Below, one piece after another: positions 18,149 to 26,890 of a stretch of DNA of 64,000 nt. This DNA is from Caballeronia sp. dw_276 (GTDB lineage: Bacteria; Pseudomonadota; Gammaproteobacteria; Burkholderiales; Burkholderiaceae). The stretch is taken from positions 124,001 through 188,000 of the forward strand of contig NZ_JAAVUV010000009.1 in NCBI RefSeq assembly GCF_018449635.1. The letters run 5' to 3'. Below the pieces are notes generated by a model. That model did no database searches. It was given only the letters and a program-made list of their open reading frames with translations, and was not told the DNA's origin. Position numbers and translations under genes: made by a program. Every line of letters begins with the position of its first letter. Within the stretch, counting starts at the first letter, position 1.

Positions 18149-19660
18149 TCAGCGCAGGCGGATCACGAACGGGTCTTGCATCGCGCCCGAGTAATCGATC
18201 ACCACGTTCTTCACGCGCGAGAATTCGCGCATCACTTCGAAGCCGCCGCGACGTCCGTAGCCGCTTCGTTTCGTGCCGCCATTCGCCGACATGTACGCCG
18301 CCGATCGATACGTGTTGATCCAGACCGTGCCCGCTTCAACGTCGCGCGCAAAACGCAACGCGCGGTCGATGTTCTGCGTCCAGATGCCGGAGGCGAGGCC
18401 GTATTCGGTATCGTTGGCGAGCGCGATGAGTTCTTCTTCCGTGTTGAACGGAACCACGCCCACGACCGGCCCGAAAATTTCTTCCTGCATGAAGCGCATT
18501 TCATTGCGTGCTTGCGTCATGACGGTGGGCTCGAAATACCATCCCTTCGATAAAGCCGAGTCCTTCGGCTTGCGTCCGCCAACCGCGATCTTCGCGCCTT
18601 CGTGTACGCCGGACGCAACGTAACCTTCGACCTTGTCGAGCTGGCTCGCCAAGGCGAGAGGACCGATGTCGGTATCGTCGGCCATGGGGTGGCCTACCTT
18701 CACGCGCCGCGTGCGCTCGACCAATGCCTCGACAAAGCGCTCGTAGATCGGCGCTTCGACAAAGCAGCGCGAACCGGCCACGCAGGTCTGCCCCGCCGCT
18801 GCAAACACGCCCGACACCACGCCGTTCACCGCGCGTTCCACATCCACGTCCGAGAACACCACGTGCGGCGACTTGCCACCGAGTTCCATCTGGCACGGCA
18901 CGAGGTTCTGCGCCGCGTTGCCGGCGATCTTGCGTCCGGTCATCGTGCTGCCGGTGAATACGAACTTCGCGATGCCGGGATGGCGCGTGAGTGCGTCGCC
19001 GGTCGTGACGCCATCGCCGGTGACGACGTTGAATACGCCCGGCGGAATGCCTGCTTCAATCGCCAGTTCCGCGAGCGCGAGCGTCGACGCCGTCGCGTGT
19101 TCCGAAGGCTTCACGACCACCGTATTGCCGATCGCGAGACACGGCGCCAGCGTGCCCGTGAGCATCATCAGCGGCGAGTTCCACGGGATGATCATGCCGA
19201 CCACGCCGATCGGTTCACGCAGATTGAAGTTGAGTGTGTCGAGCTTGTTGACGGGGATCGTGTCGCCTTGCAGCTTGTCGGCCATGCCGGCGAAGTACTG
19301 ATACGAATCGGGGATCGCACGCATTTGGGCGCGCATTTCCTTGATGAGCTTGCCGTTGTCGCGGCATTCGATCAGCGCGAGTTCATCGGCGTTGGCGAGC
19401 ACGAGTTCGGCAAGCCTGCGCACGAGTTTGCCGCGATCGGTTTGCGTGATCCGGCGCCACGCCGGGTTCTTCAACGCGGCTTGCGCGGAACGCACGGCGG
19501 CATCGACGTCGTCGGCATTGGCTTGCGCGAATTGATACCAGGGCTCGGCTGTCGTCGGGTCGTAGCTCGACACGTAGTGGCCGCTCTGCGGCGCAACGAA
19601 CTCGCCGTGGATGAACAGATTTTGCTTCGACCCTTGCAGGCTTTCGACTGTCGTTTTCAT
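18149..19660 (-). CDS. Aldehyde dehydrogenase (NAD(P)-dependent, betaine-aldehyde-dehydrogenase-like)
   Basis: The 503-residue ALDH has Asn161 (PWNSP), the FTGSTMTG cofactor loop, catalytic Glu259 (ELGGKSPH) and nucleophile Cys293 (GQTCVAGSR). The N-terminus has no export signal. The frame is open upstream, but MKTTVESLQG at 19660 matches family length and falls just after the flavin reductase gene. In the operon it would oxidise the aldehyde released by the LLM monooxygenase to the acid. Confidence 0.93.
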   Translation of the reverse strand: MKTTVESLQGSKQNLFIHGEFVAPQSGHYVSSYDPTTAEPWYQFAQANADDVDAAVRSAQAALKNPAWRRITQTDRGKLVRRLAELVLANADELALIECRDNGKLIKEMRAQMRAIPDSYQYFAGMADKLQGDTIPVNKLDTLNFNLREPIGVVGMIIPWNSPLMMLTGTLAPCLAIGNTVVVKPSEHATASTLALAELAIEAGIPPGVFNVVTGDGVTTGDALTRHPGIAKFVFTGSTMTGRKIAGNAAQNLVPCQMELGGKSPHVVFSDVDVERAVNGVVSGVFAAAGQTCVAGSRCFVEAPIYERFVEALVERTRRVKVGHPMADDTDIGPLALASQLDKVEGYVASGVHEGAKIAVGGRKPKDSALSKGWYFEPTVMTQARNEMRFMQEEIFGPVVGVVPFNTEEELIALANDTEYGLASGIWTQNIDRALRFARDVEAGTVWINTYRSAAYMSANGGTKRSGYGRRGGFEVMREFSRVKNVVIDYSGAMQDPFVIRLR

Positions 19661-19677
19661 CGGTACGTGATCCTTGT

Positions 19678-20658
19678 TCAGAGTTGCGGTTGCTGCAGGC
19701 GCGGCTGCGCGGCGCTGACCATCGCGATACGGCCGCCATCGTGCGAATCCATGTAGATGCCGAACCGACCGCCCGCGCTTTCGTGCACGTAGCGCCTCAA
19801 CATGCCGCGAATTTCGGGCGTGGGAATGTCGTCGTAGGGAAGCTGGTCGAGCGGGAAGAAGCTGAAGTTCTCGGGGATCTCGCAAGCCGCGCGCGGCAAT
19901 GCCAGGCGGGCGCGATAGATCAGGTACCCGGAGTCGCTGCCGGCGGCATCGAAGACGGAATAGAGGAATGTGTCATCGGGAAGCAGTTCGAGATCGCCGC
20001 CGCCGGATATCGGCAAGCGCCCGTTCACCAGCCGATGCGGCGCGCTCGGCAAGGTCCAGCCGTTCTCGCCGTCCTTCGCAAGCAGCAACGAACCTTCTGC
20101 CTCGATCAGATAACCCACGATCATGTTGTGCGACGACAGCCAGCCCGGTGGCAGCGGGTTCTTCACTTGCGCGTATCGGCCGCGACAGAAACCGAGAGGC
20201 GCGGTCGGGCTCGTGCCGAATGCCTGAACCCGGCCGATAAGAATCGTGTGGTCGCCCGCATCCACGCGGTCGTGCACGGTGCAATCGAACCACGTCAAAC
20301 AATCGGACAAAACGGGCGCGCCGGTATGCACGCCGTCGTGACTGACTGCCACGAATTTATCGGCGGATTTGGAGGCGAAGAGATTCGATACATCCGTCTG
20401 CGCTTCGTGCAGCAGATTGACGGCGAAGTGATCGGTCTCCTGGAAGACCGGCGCGCTCGAAGCGCTCTTTCCTACGCATACGAGCAAAAGCGGCGGGTCC
20501 AGCGAAACGGAGGTGAACGAGTTCGCGGTCATGCCACGCGGACGGCCTTCCGAATCACGCGTGGTGATGACCGTCACGCCTGTCACGAAGGTGCCGAACG
20601 CCCGGCGCAAGGCCACGGGATCGACGGCGACAGGTTTATCTGAGACTTCGGCTTGCAT
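19678..20658 (-). CDS. Flavin reductase with a C-terminal extension domain
   Basis: The 326-residue protein has residues 1-165 as a flavin reductase-like FMN-binding domain (RRAFGTFVTGVTVITTR, GMTANSFTSVSLDPPLLLVC, FAVNLL). It would supply FMNH2 to the LLM enzyme. The remaining 160 residues (GYLIEAEGSLLLAKD, GWTLPSAPHRLVNG) look like a Nudix-type fold without a recognisable Nudix box. GAGGTG six bases before the ATG at 20658 favours this start over an in-frame GTG at 20667. Single-domain reductases of this family are about 170 residues, so the extension is notable. Confidence 0.88.
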   Translation of the reverse strand: MQAEVSDKPVAVDPVALRRAFGTFVTGVTVITTRDSEGRPRGMTANSFTSVSLDPPLLLVCVGKSASSAPVFQETDHFAVNLLHEAQTDVSNLFASKSADKFVAVSHDGVHTGAPVLSDCLTWFDCTVHDRVDAGDHTILIGRVQAFGTSPTAPLGFCRGRYAQVKNPLPPGWLSSHNMIVGYLIEAEGSLLLAKDGENGWTLPSAPHRLVNGRLPISGGGDLELLPDDTFLYSVFDAAGSDSGYLIYRARLALPRAACEIPENFSFFPLDQLPYDDIPTPEIRGMLRRYVHESAGGRFGIYMDSHDGGRIAMVSAAQPRLQQPQL

Positions 20659-20750
20659 GTACTTCACCTCGAACGTCGTTGCGTTGAGATAGAAGTTAAG
20701 CCATGCAAAAAAAGGATTCTTCCGCTGGATCGAAGGACGATCGCAGTTAA

Positions 20751-22580
20751 TTACCCTCGCATTCGGGGGATCGATTCGTGACGCGCTGCGGGGGAATTGC
20801 TGTTGTCGATGAGGCTGTGCAGCTGCAGCGCAAGCTCGATCGAAAAGCGCTGTTCAGGCGTCTCGACTTCAATGCCGAACAGGTCGGAAATGCGCGACAT
20901 GCGATACCTGAGCGTGGTGACGTGAAGGCCTATGGCGTCGGCGCAATGCTGGCTGCGGCAACCCGCGCGCACGTACGCGGCAAGCGTTTCGAGGTACGCG
21001 GTGTTGTGCTTTTTGTCGTGCTCGATCACGCGGCCAATCGCACCATCGATGAAGCTCCGTACATCCGACGAATCCGCCGCACCCATCAGCATGGGCAGCG
21101 GGCCGAAGTCGGGCACGGTCATGGCGCCGCGTCGGCCGAAGGTGCGCGCGACCCGGATCATGCGCCAGCAGCGCTCCCATTCCTTCGCGAGCGCTTCGAG
21201 TCCTTCGCATGTATCGCCGAGTACGACAATCGGTTCGCTGCCGACCGAACGCGCCAGCGTCTCCGCTATCCGATGCGCCAATCGCGTTACGCGCTCAAGC
21301 TCCACGCCCTCTTCGTGCGGCACGAGACCCACGAGCGCGCCGCCGACCGTCACGATATGCACCGCAATATGTTGCTGCGCAGCGAGCAGCGCGACGGCGC
21401 GATGTCCATCCACGGAAAGATCCGCGGATGCATTCGTCCGGTCGGGAAAATCGATCACCAGCATGCGCATGGGCGCAGCCAGCGAAAGCCCAAGACGGCG
21501 CGCGCGACGCAACATGTCTTGCTCATCGCGCCATCGGCGTTCGACGATCTCGAAGAACAATTCGGTGAGCGTACGGGTCTCGAAGCGAAAGCGGATGACG
21601 CTGCGCATCAATTGCACGCTCAACGCAAACTTCGCACTTTCGATAAGCAGTTTCTGCAGGTCGTTCGAGCCGGATTGATCGAAGGTGAGCAGCGCACCAA
21701 CGGCTTCGTCATCGACCATCAAGGGTTCGATGCGGGCATCGAGCGAGAGCTTGTCGTTCAAACGCAGCGTGATGGTTTCCGGGCGGCGCGTGGTCACGGC
21801 ATCGCGTACCTCGGCAAGAATCTGACGGCCCGAGGCGCCTTCGAGGAGCGTGCGCCACGTGGCATCGTCGTGAACATTCGGCACCGGCGACGCCGATGCA
21901 AGCAAACTGCTCGCGAAGAAATCGAGCACGAGAACAGGCGCGTTGAGGAGGTCGCCGAGCATGGCCGTCAACGTTTCGATAGACCCGCCCGCCAACACTT
22001 CCTGCAGCAGCGACCCCTGCGCGCCGAGCACGCGACGCAGCTGCTCGGCCGCCGCCAACTGCGCGCGATGCCGGTGCGCGCGCTCGATCGCGATCGCCCC
22101 GAGATGCACGATGATCGACATGAACGCGAGGTCATCGGGCGATACGTCGACCACTTTTCGCGATGAAACCGCAAGCACCATCGGCCGGCCTTCGGCGTCG
22201 ACGCTTGCCATCGGATAGATCAGCACGGTGCAGTAACCGCGTTCGAGCGCCTCGCGCCGGTAGCCGGGGAATTCGGTGGATTCGCGCGCATCGCGTATGT
22301 AGACGGGCTCGAAGCGTTGCAACGCGACAAGCGCGGGACTGGTCGCGAGTTCCCATCGATCACCCGACGGACTGCGCAGCATGACGTTGGCCTCGAAGCG
22401 CGCGGTAACGAGCGCGTAACCGTGCGCGAGATCCAGCGTCATGATCGATCCGAGGTCCCATGAACCATGCCGGCATGCTGCCTGGATCAGGTCGCGCAGG
22501 AGGGTATCGAGGTCGCCGTCGGAGTTGATTTGGCTCGCGACATCACGCAGCGACATGATCCGCGACAATTGATCTGGCAT
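20751..22580 (-). CDS. PucR/CdaR-type transcriptional regulator with GAF domain
   Basis: The 609-residue regulator has an N-terminal GAF-like sensor (about 10-180, LRDVASQINSDGDLDTLLRD onward), a middle GGDEF-like/PucR linker region (RRWRDEQDMLRRARRLGLS), and a C-terminal PucR HTH (YLETLAAYVRAGCRSQHCAD, AIGLHVTTLRYRMSRISDLF). Such proteins control catabolic operons for purines, sugar acids or amines. It is first in the same-strand cluster, 92 bases ahead of the flavin reductase gene, so it is the likely pathway-specific activator. It also lies opposite the DUF1185 gene. Confidence 0.88.
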   Translation of the reverse strand: MPDQLSRIMSLRDVASQINSDGDLDTLLRDLIQAACRHGSWDLGSIMTLDLAHGYALVTARFEANVMLRSPSGDRWELATSPALVALQRFEPVYIRDARESTEFPGYRREALERGYCTVLIYPMASVDAEGRPMVLAVSSRKVVDVSPDDLAFMSIIVHLGAIAIERAHRHRAQLAAAEQLRRVLGAQGSLLQEVLAGGSIETLTAMLGDLLNAPVLVLDFFASSLLASASPVPNVHDDATWRTLLEGASGRQILAEVRDAVTTRRPETITLRLNDKLSLDARIEPLMVDDEAVGALLTFDQSGSNDLQKLLIESAKFALSVQLMRSVIRFRFETRTLTELFFEIVERRWRDEQDMLRRARRLGLSLAAPMRMLVIDFPDRTNASADLSVDGHRAVALLAAQQHIAVHIVTVGGALVGLVPHEEGVELERVTRLAHRIAETLARSVGSEPIVVLGDTCEGLEALAKEWERCWRMIRVARTFGRRGAMTVPDFGPLPMLMGAADSSDVRSFIDGAIGRVIEHDKKHNTAYLETLAAYVRAGCRSQHCADAIGLHVTTLRYRMSRISDLFGIEVETPEQRFSIELALQLHSLIDNSNSPAARHESIPRMRG

Positions 22581-22724
22581 ATCACAACGTCCCTTTGTCT
22601 GTTTTTAATATACGACAGAACGCAGTGAAAAATAAAAGATTCATCCCACGAAGCGACGGAAGATTCGCTCCGTTCTGGTCGTTAGGATGCTTCCATGACG
22701 AACTGCTAACCAATGGAGTGAGCT

Positions 22725-23324
22725 ATGGACGTGACGGAAATCGGGCTGCGCAAGATCGCGACTTTTATCGAAGAAACGCATATTGAGGGCGGGCGCGCCG
22801 CCGAGCGGCCGATCACCACGGTGGTGGTCGCGGCTATTGTTCGCAATCCGTGGGCGGGGAAAGGATTTGTCGAGGATTTGCGGCCGGAGATCTTGCGTCT
22901 GGCGCCGGTGCTCGGGCGCGAGATGACAAAGAGGCTCGTGGCGATCATGCCGGCCGATCGCGTCGAGGCCTATGGCAAGGCCGCGACTGTTGGGGTGAAT
23001 GGGGAGATCGAGCATGGGTCCGCGCTTATTCATACGCTGCGGTTCGGGAATATGTATCGCGAAGCGGTGAATGGCACGGCGTTTCTCAGCTTTACGAACA
23101 CGCGTTCAGGGCCGGGGGCGCTGATGTCGGTGCCCATGATTCACAAGTCGGAAACGGGCAAGCGTTCGCACTTCATTACCGCGACTTTCCAGGTATCCGA
23201 CGCGCCGGGGCCGGACGAGATTTTGATCGCCATTGGCGCTGCCGATGGCGGGCGCGCGCATCCGCGGATTGCCGATCGCTTTCAGGATATGGCCGAGATG
23301 GAAGCGGAGAAAGCGGCGGTTTGA
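22725..23324 (+). CDS. Amino acid synthesis-family protein (DUF1185)
   Basis: The 199-residue protein is of the AA_synth family (IRKIATFIEETHIEGGR-like start, TTVVVAAIVRNPWAGKGFVE, GRAHPRIADRFQDMAEME). The family's biochemical activity is not established; members sit near amide or heterocycle catabolic genes. A good GGAG lies six bases before the ATG. It is transcribed divergently from the pucR-like gene, so both may answer to the same regulator across the 144-bp gap. Confidence 0.82.
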   Translation: MDVTEIGLRKIATFIEETHIEGGRAAERPITTVVVAAIVRNPWAGKGFVEDLRPEILRLAPVLGREMTKRLVAIMPADRVEAYGKAATVGVNGEIEHGSALIHTLRFGNMYREAVNGTAFLSFTNTRSGPGALMSVPMIHKSETGKRSHFITATFQVSDAPGPDEILIAIGAADGGRAHPRIADRFQDMAEMEAEKAAV

Positions 23325-23443
23325 ATTGAGGTCTTTGGGGCCCTGCTTTCCGGGTTCTCGCGCGTTTCGTTGGTCTCGGGCAAATCCTGGCGCTCATGGC
23401 GTCTGGACTTGCCCGAGTTTCGTCTTCTGCCGCCGGAATTTTC

Positions 23444-24388
23444 ATGTCTGATCCCATCGCGCTGATCGCCAATATTCGCGCCGATTACGAAGTCAGTTAC
23501 CTGTCCGCGCTTTCGTCTGCGATGCCCGGCGAATCCATCGCGTTGTTCCGCGATCTCACCGGGGAACAACGCGCGCGCGTTCGCATCGCGATCGTCGCAA
23601 ATCCCGATCCGGCACATGTCGCCGCGCTTCCCGGTCTGGTCTGGGTACAAAGCCTCTGGGCTGGCGTGGAGCAACTTGTCGCAAGCCTTCCCGCGAATGG
23701 TCCCCCGATCGTTCGCATGATCGATCCCGAAATGTCGCGGACCATGGCCGAAGCCGTCCTCGCATGGACCTACTATTTGCAGCGCGACATGCCGGCGTAC
23801 GTACGGCAGCAACGCGAACACGTCTGGAATCAACTCGCGTATCGCAAGCCGTCTTCGCTTACCGTCGGAATACTAGGTCTCGGTTCGCTCGGCGCCGCCG
23901 CAGCGTTACGCTTGAACGACGCGGGATTTAACGTCGCCGGATGGAGCCGGTCGGCAAAAACGCTTCCGTACGTGCGGACGTTTTCGGGCAGCGATGGCCT
24001 CATCGAGATGCTTGGTTTCAGCGATATCGTCGTGTGCCTCGTGCCGTTGACGCCGGAAACGCGCGGCTTGCTCAACGCTAATCGCCTTCACGCGATGAAA
24101 CCCGGCGCCGCCCTCATCAACTTCGCGCGCGGCCCGGTCGTGGTGACGGAAGACCTGCTCGCCGCGCTCGATGACGGCCATCTCTCGCACGCGGTCCTCG
24201 ATGTCTTCGACACAGAACCGTTGCCACCCGATTCGCGCTTCTGGCACCATCCGGGTGTGAGCGTGCTCCCCCACATCTCGGCACCGACGGATTTCGATAC
24301 GGCAGCCAAGGTTATCGCGGGGAACATCGCGCAGTTCCGGCTAACCGGAAAGGTCCCTGGCAGCGTCGATACCGCGCGGGGTTATTGA
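23444..24388 (+). CDS. D-2-hydroxyacid dehydrogenase (glyoxylate/hydroxypyruvate reductase A-like)
   Basis: The 314-residue NAD(P)-dependent dehydrogenase has the Rossmann motif GILGLGSLGAA, the substrate Arg in NFARGPVVV, the Glu in VFDTEPLP, and the catalytic His in LPHISAPTD. This arrangement matches GhrA-type enzymes. The start at 23444 (MSDPIALIANIRADYE) gives normal length; an upstream ATG at 23396 adds 16 residues unlike the family. It reduces glyoxylate, hydroxypyruvate or a related 2-oxoacid. The Lrp-type regulator gene follows by 30 bases. Confidence 0.9.
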   Translation: MSDPIALIANIRADYEVSYLSALSSAMPGESIALFRDLTGEQRARVRIAIVANPDPAHVAALPGLVWVQSLWAGVEQLVASLPANGPPIVRMIDPEMSRTMAEAVLAWTYYLQRDMPAYVRQQREHVWNQLAYRKPSSLTVGILGLGSLGAAAALRLNDAGFNVAGWSRSAKTLPYVRTFSGSDGLIEMLGFSDIVVCLVPLTPETRGLLNANRLHAMKPGAALINFARGPVVVTEDLLAALDDGHLSHAVLDVFDTEPLPPDSRFWHHPGVSVLPHISAPTDFDTAAKVIAGNIAQFRLTGKVPGSVDTARGY

Positions 24389-24418
24389 CCGACTGACCGA
24401 CAAAACCAGACGGGCCCG

Positions 24419-24889
24419 GTGATCAAACTAGACCGCTATGACATCGCCATCCTGCGCATCCTCGCGCGCGATGGCCGCATCACCAAATCGCGGCTCGCGG
24501 AAGAAGTGAACCTGTCGATATCGCCAGCGTGGGAACGCGTGCGCAAGCTGGAGGAAAGCGGCGTGATCAAGGGGTATCGCGCGGAACTCGACTGGGTCGG
24601 CGCGATCAAGGCAAGCCGGATCGTGGTCGAAGTGACGCTCGCCAAACACACCGCGCAGGACATGCGACGCTTCGAGGAACGCGTGCTGGCCGCGCCCGAA
24701 GTCGCGTTGTGTTATGCCACGGGCGGTGGCGTGGACTACATGTTGCATGTGGTGTCGCGCGATATCGATCACTATCAGCGGTTCATTGATTCGCTGCTTA
24801 CCGATGAGATCGGGATCGAGAAGTACTTTACGTACATCGTCACGAAGGTCGTGAAAAGCATGCCCGACAGCGTGCCCGATTGGGAATGA
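24419..24889 (+). CDS. Lrp/AsnC-family transcriptional regulator
   Basis: The 156-residue regulator has an N-terminal winged HTH (LDRYDIAILRILARDGRITK, LAEEVNLSISPAWERVRKLE) and a C-terminal RAM ligand domain (VEVTLAKH, YMLHVVSRDIDHYQRF). Initiation is at GTG 24419. It probably senses an amino acid and controls the neighbouring dehydrogenase or DUF1185 genes, an inference from position only. Confidence 0.9.
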   Translation: MIKLDRYDIAILRILARDGRITKSRLAEEVNLSISPAWERVRKLEESGVIKGYRAELDWVGAIKASRIVVEVTLAKHTAQDMRRFEERVLAAPEVALCYATGGGVDYMLHVVSRDIDHYQRFIDSLLTDEIGIEKYFTYIVTKVVKSMPDSVPDWE

Positions 24890-25320
24890 ACGTGAAAGCC
24901 CATTCGTCGATCAGCGCCGATACGATTCGCGCTTACGAGGAGACTGAGTATCGCGTCTTTGGCGATGTGCCGATTACGTTATGCATTGGCGTGCGTAGTG
25001 CGTTGCTTGCTGATTTGCATCGCGCACATGACGTGGATTGCAGCGTATTTATCACGGCGGTAAATCCACTGGGTGTTCAAGCCGATGACGCTGAAAACGC
25101 CCGTCATCAAGCAACGCTTGCCGATCAACTCAAGAAGGAACACTTCAAGTTCATCGATGGCATGGGACAACATCCATCGGGGGAATGGCCGGGCGAACCG
25201 AGCTTTCTGGTACTTGGCGTTTCACTGGACGACGCAAAAGAACTTGGCACGCGTTACAGGCAAAACGCAATCGTCTGGTGTGGCGACGACGCAGTGCCGC
25301 AACTTATCCTTCTTCGATAA
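24886..25320 (+). CDS. DUF3293 domain-containing protein
   Basis: The 144-residue product from ATG 24886 overlaps the Lrp gene stop (ATGA). The sequence matches the DUF3293 pattern: FITAVNPLG, a helix with KKEHFKFIDGMGQHPSGEWPGEPSFLVLG, and a C-terminal RQNAIVWC(G)DD. No catalytic function is known for this family. Coupling to the Lrp gene suggests co-expression only. Confidence 0.82.
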   Translation: MNVKAHSSISADTIRAYEETEYRVFGDVPITLCIGVRSALLADLHRAHDVDCSVFITAVNPLGVQADDAENARHQATLADQLKKEHFKFIDGMGQHPSGEWPGEPSFLVLGVSLDDAKELGTRYRQNAIVWCGDDAVPQLILLR

Positions 25321-25366
25321 ACAGACGGCTCACGCTTGATCAGCAAGCCGTCCGTCCATCGATTCA

Positions 25367-25690
25367 TTACGATCCTGCATACAGGTTGCAAAAGCTGACC
25401 GGGCCGACACACGTTTCGTGGCTCGAACCGCCAACATTGGCAATCCGCGATGAACTCGCGCTCGTTCCCGCAGCCACGCCGCCGTATGCGTTGGCGCCGT
25501 CTTGTTGGGCGACTTGATTCGAATAGATCCGGGCGACATCGGGGTACGACGCGTTGCTGACAAGGCGCGAACCGTCTTGCTCGGCAGTAACCAGTTGCTG
25601 TTGAACTTCGGCGCGGGTCAGGCCTTGAGCAAAAGCGCTCGACGACACGAGAACAGCGGCGGACATCACGAACAGGGCAATCTTTTTCAT
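25367..25690 (-). CDS. DUF4148 domain-containing small exported protein
   Basis: The 107-residue protein has a signal peptide (MKKIALFVMSAAVLVSSSAF, cut near AFA-QG) and a DUF4148 core (GLTRAEVQQQLVTAEQDGSR, YPDVARIYSNQVAQQ). This family is common in Burkholderiales, often in many copies, and has no known activity. The C-terminus has two Cys and a Gly/Ser-rich stretch. It is a monocistronic minus-strand gene with a normal AT-rich upstream region. Confidence 0.9.
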   Translation of the reverse strand: MKKIALFVMSAAVLVSSSAFAQGLTRAEVQQQLVTAEQDGSRLVSNASYPDVARIYSNQVAQQDGANAYGGVAAGTSASSSRIANVGGSSHETCVGPVSFCNLYAGS

Positions 25691-25804
25691 TTTCGACTCC
25701 AGAGTGTTTAACGGGTTGGTAATAGGGCGAACCCATTTTTTCCCGGTCTATTCCAGAGAATTTGAAAATAGTTTTGCCGCGACGTTGTGTGGCGTTTGAA
25801 AGCG

Positions 25805-26890
25805 TTACTTCACGAGCCAATCCGAAAGGACAAATTCGGCATCGTTTCGACAGATCACGCGCACGGGCCAGTTGTCGCCACGCGTAAGGCAGCGCACGCC
25901 CGATGCCGTCAGCAATACCGTCTCTTCGCTTTTCGCGCCGCGCAAACCCGGATTCCAAGCAAAGGCCTGATCATTGGACATTGCACCCTCGCTCGATGGC
26001 GTGATGATCGCTTCCCGGCACGCATAACCCGTCGGACCACCCTGATGATGCGCGCGCCAGGCGTCGGGGTGACCGGCTCGCGCATAGGCATTTTTCATAT
26101 CGATGAAGAACCGCTCGTACGACTGCCCGGCCCGCGTCGCATCGAGCAAGTCTGCATGAATCTCAAGCGTGGATTCACGCGCACGATCGAGCGTCTCCGG
26201 CACGGCGCCGAAATGCACCATGCGCGTCAGGCTGACGTTCAAGCCGTGGCGTTCCGCGCCGAGCACGACCATCACGCGGCGGCGCACGGCGTTGGCAAGC
26301 GGCAAAGGATGCCGGTATTTATCGATACGATCATCCGCCGCAATCAACACGCACACCGGTCGAATCGCTTGCGCAACGCATGCAGCAAAAAGCTCGGCTT
26401 CGATTCGCCGTTCTGTCCATCCCGGCTCAACACGCGAACAAATATTCTCCACGATGTTCGCAGCATCACGTCCCAACTCCTCATAACGTAGTTGCTCGGC
26501 AGACGTCAGCACCGAGCGCAATGCAACGAGTTTCGAGAACGCATCGAGCGCGTATGGACGTGGTGTATCGCTGCCAACGTGCTTGTCCTTCAACAATGCC
26601 GCGAGTTGCGCGTCGCCGTTCTCGTACCAGGGATGGGTCACGTAGCGGCACTCGAACGGCATCACCTCTTCATCGATGAAACGCGGCATTTCGTTGTCCG
26701 GCGCAAGCAACACAGGTTGCGTATCTGCGTCCCGCGTCACGAGCAAATGCGCGACGGCCAGCTCCGAGCGCTCGACCACATGAAAGCTGGCGCCATCGGT
26801 AAGCCATGCGAGCGAGTCGCGACGATTGAGCAGGACGGCATCGAGATCCCAATCATCGAGCGCATTTTTCAGCGTCTGAAGTTTCGTCAT
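25805..26890 (-). CDS. M24-fold (creatinase/prolidase-like) hydrolase lacking several metal ligands
   Basis: The 361-residue protein has the two-domain creatinase/aminopeptidase P layout, with the pita-bread fold from about residue 130. Comparing it with metal-dependent M24 enzymes, the first Asp is Val209 and the second is Ser220 (VVLGAERHGLNVSLTRM). The first Glu position is Asn313 (FAWNPGL); His282 and the Glu322/323 pair remain. Two-metal peptidase activity is therefore unlikely, and a metal-free creatinase-like hydrolysis is possible. It overlaps the GMC oxidoreductase gene upstream (ATGA). Confidence 0.82.
   Translation of the reverse strand: MTKLQTLKNALDDWDLDAVLLNRRDSLAWLTDGASFHVVERSELAVAHLLVTRDADTQPVLLAPDNEMPRFIDEEVMPFECRYVTHPWYENGDAQLAALLKDKHVGSDTPRPYALDAFSKLVALRSVLTSAEQLRYEELGRDAANIVENICSRVEPGWTERRIEAELFAACVAQAIRPVCVLIAADDRIDKYRHPLPLANAVRRRVMVVLGAERHGLNVSLTRMVHFGAVPETLDRARESTLEIHADLLDATRAGQSYERFFIDMKNAYARAGHPDAWRAHHQGGPTGYACREAIITPSSEGAMSNDQAFAWNPGLRGAKSEETVLLTASGVRCLTRGDNWPVRVICRNDAEFVLSDWLVK

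Noticed and set aside
12567..22580. Reading the importer genes as a plain osmoprotection system
   Set aside because: They overlap catabolic genes by ATGA junctions and are not in a stand-alone proVWX arrangement.
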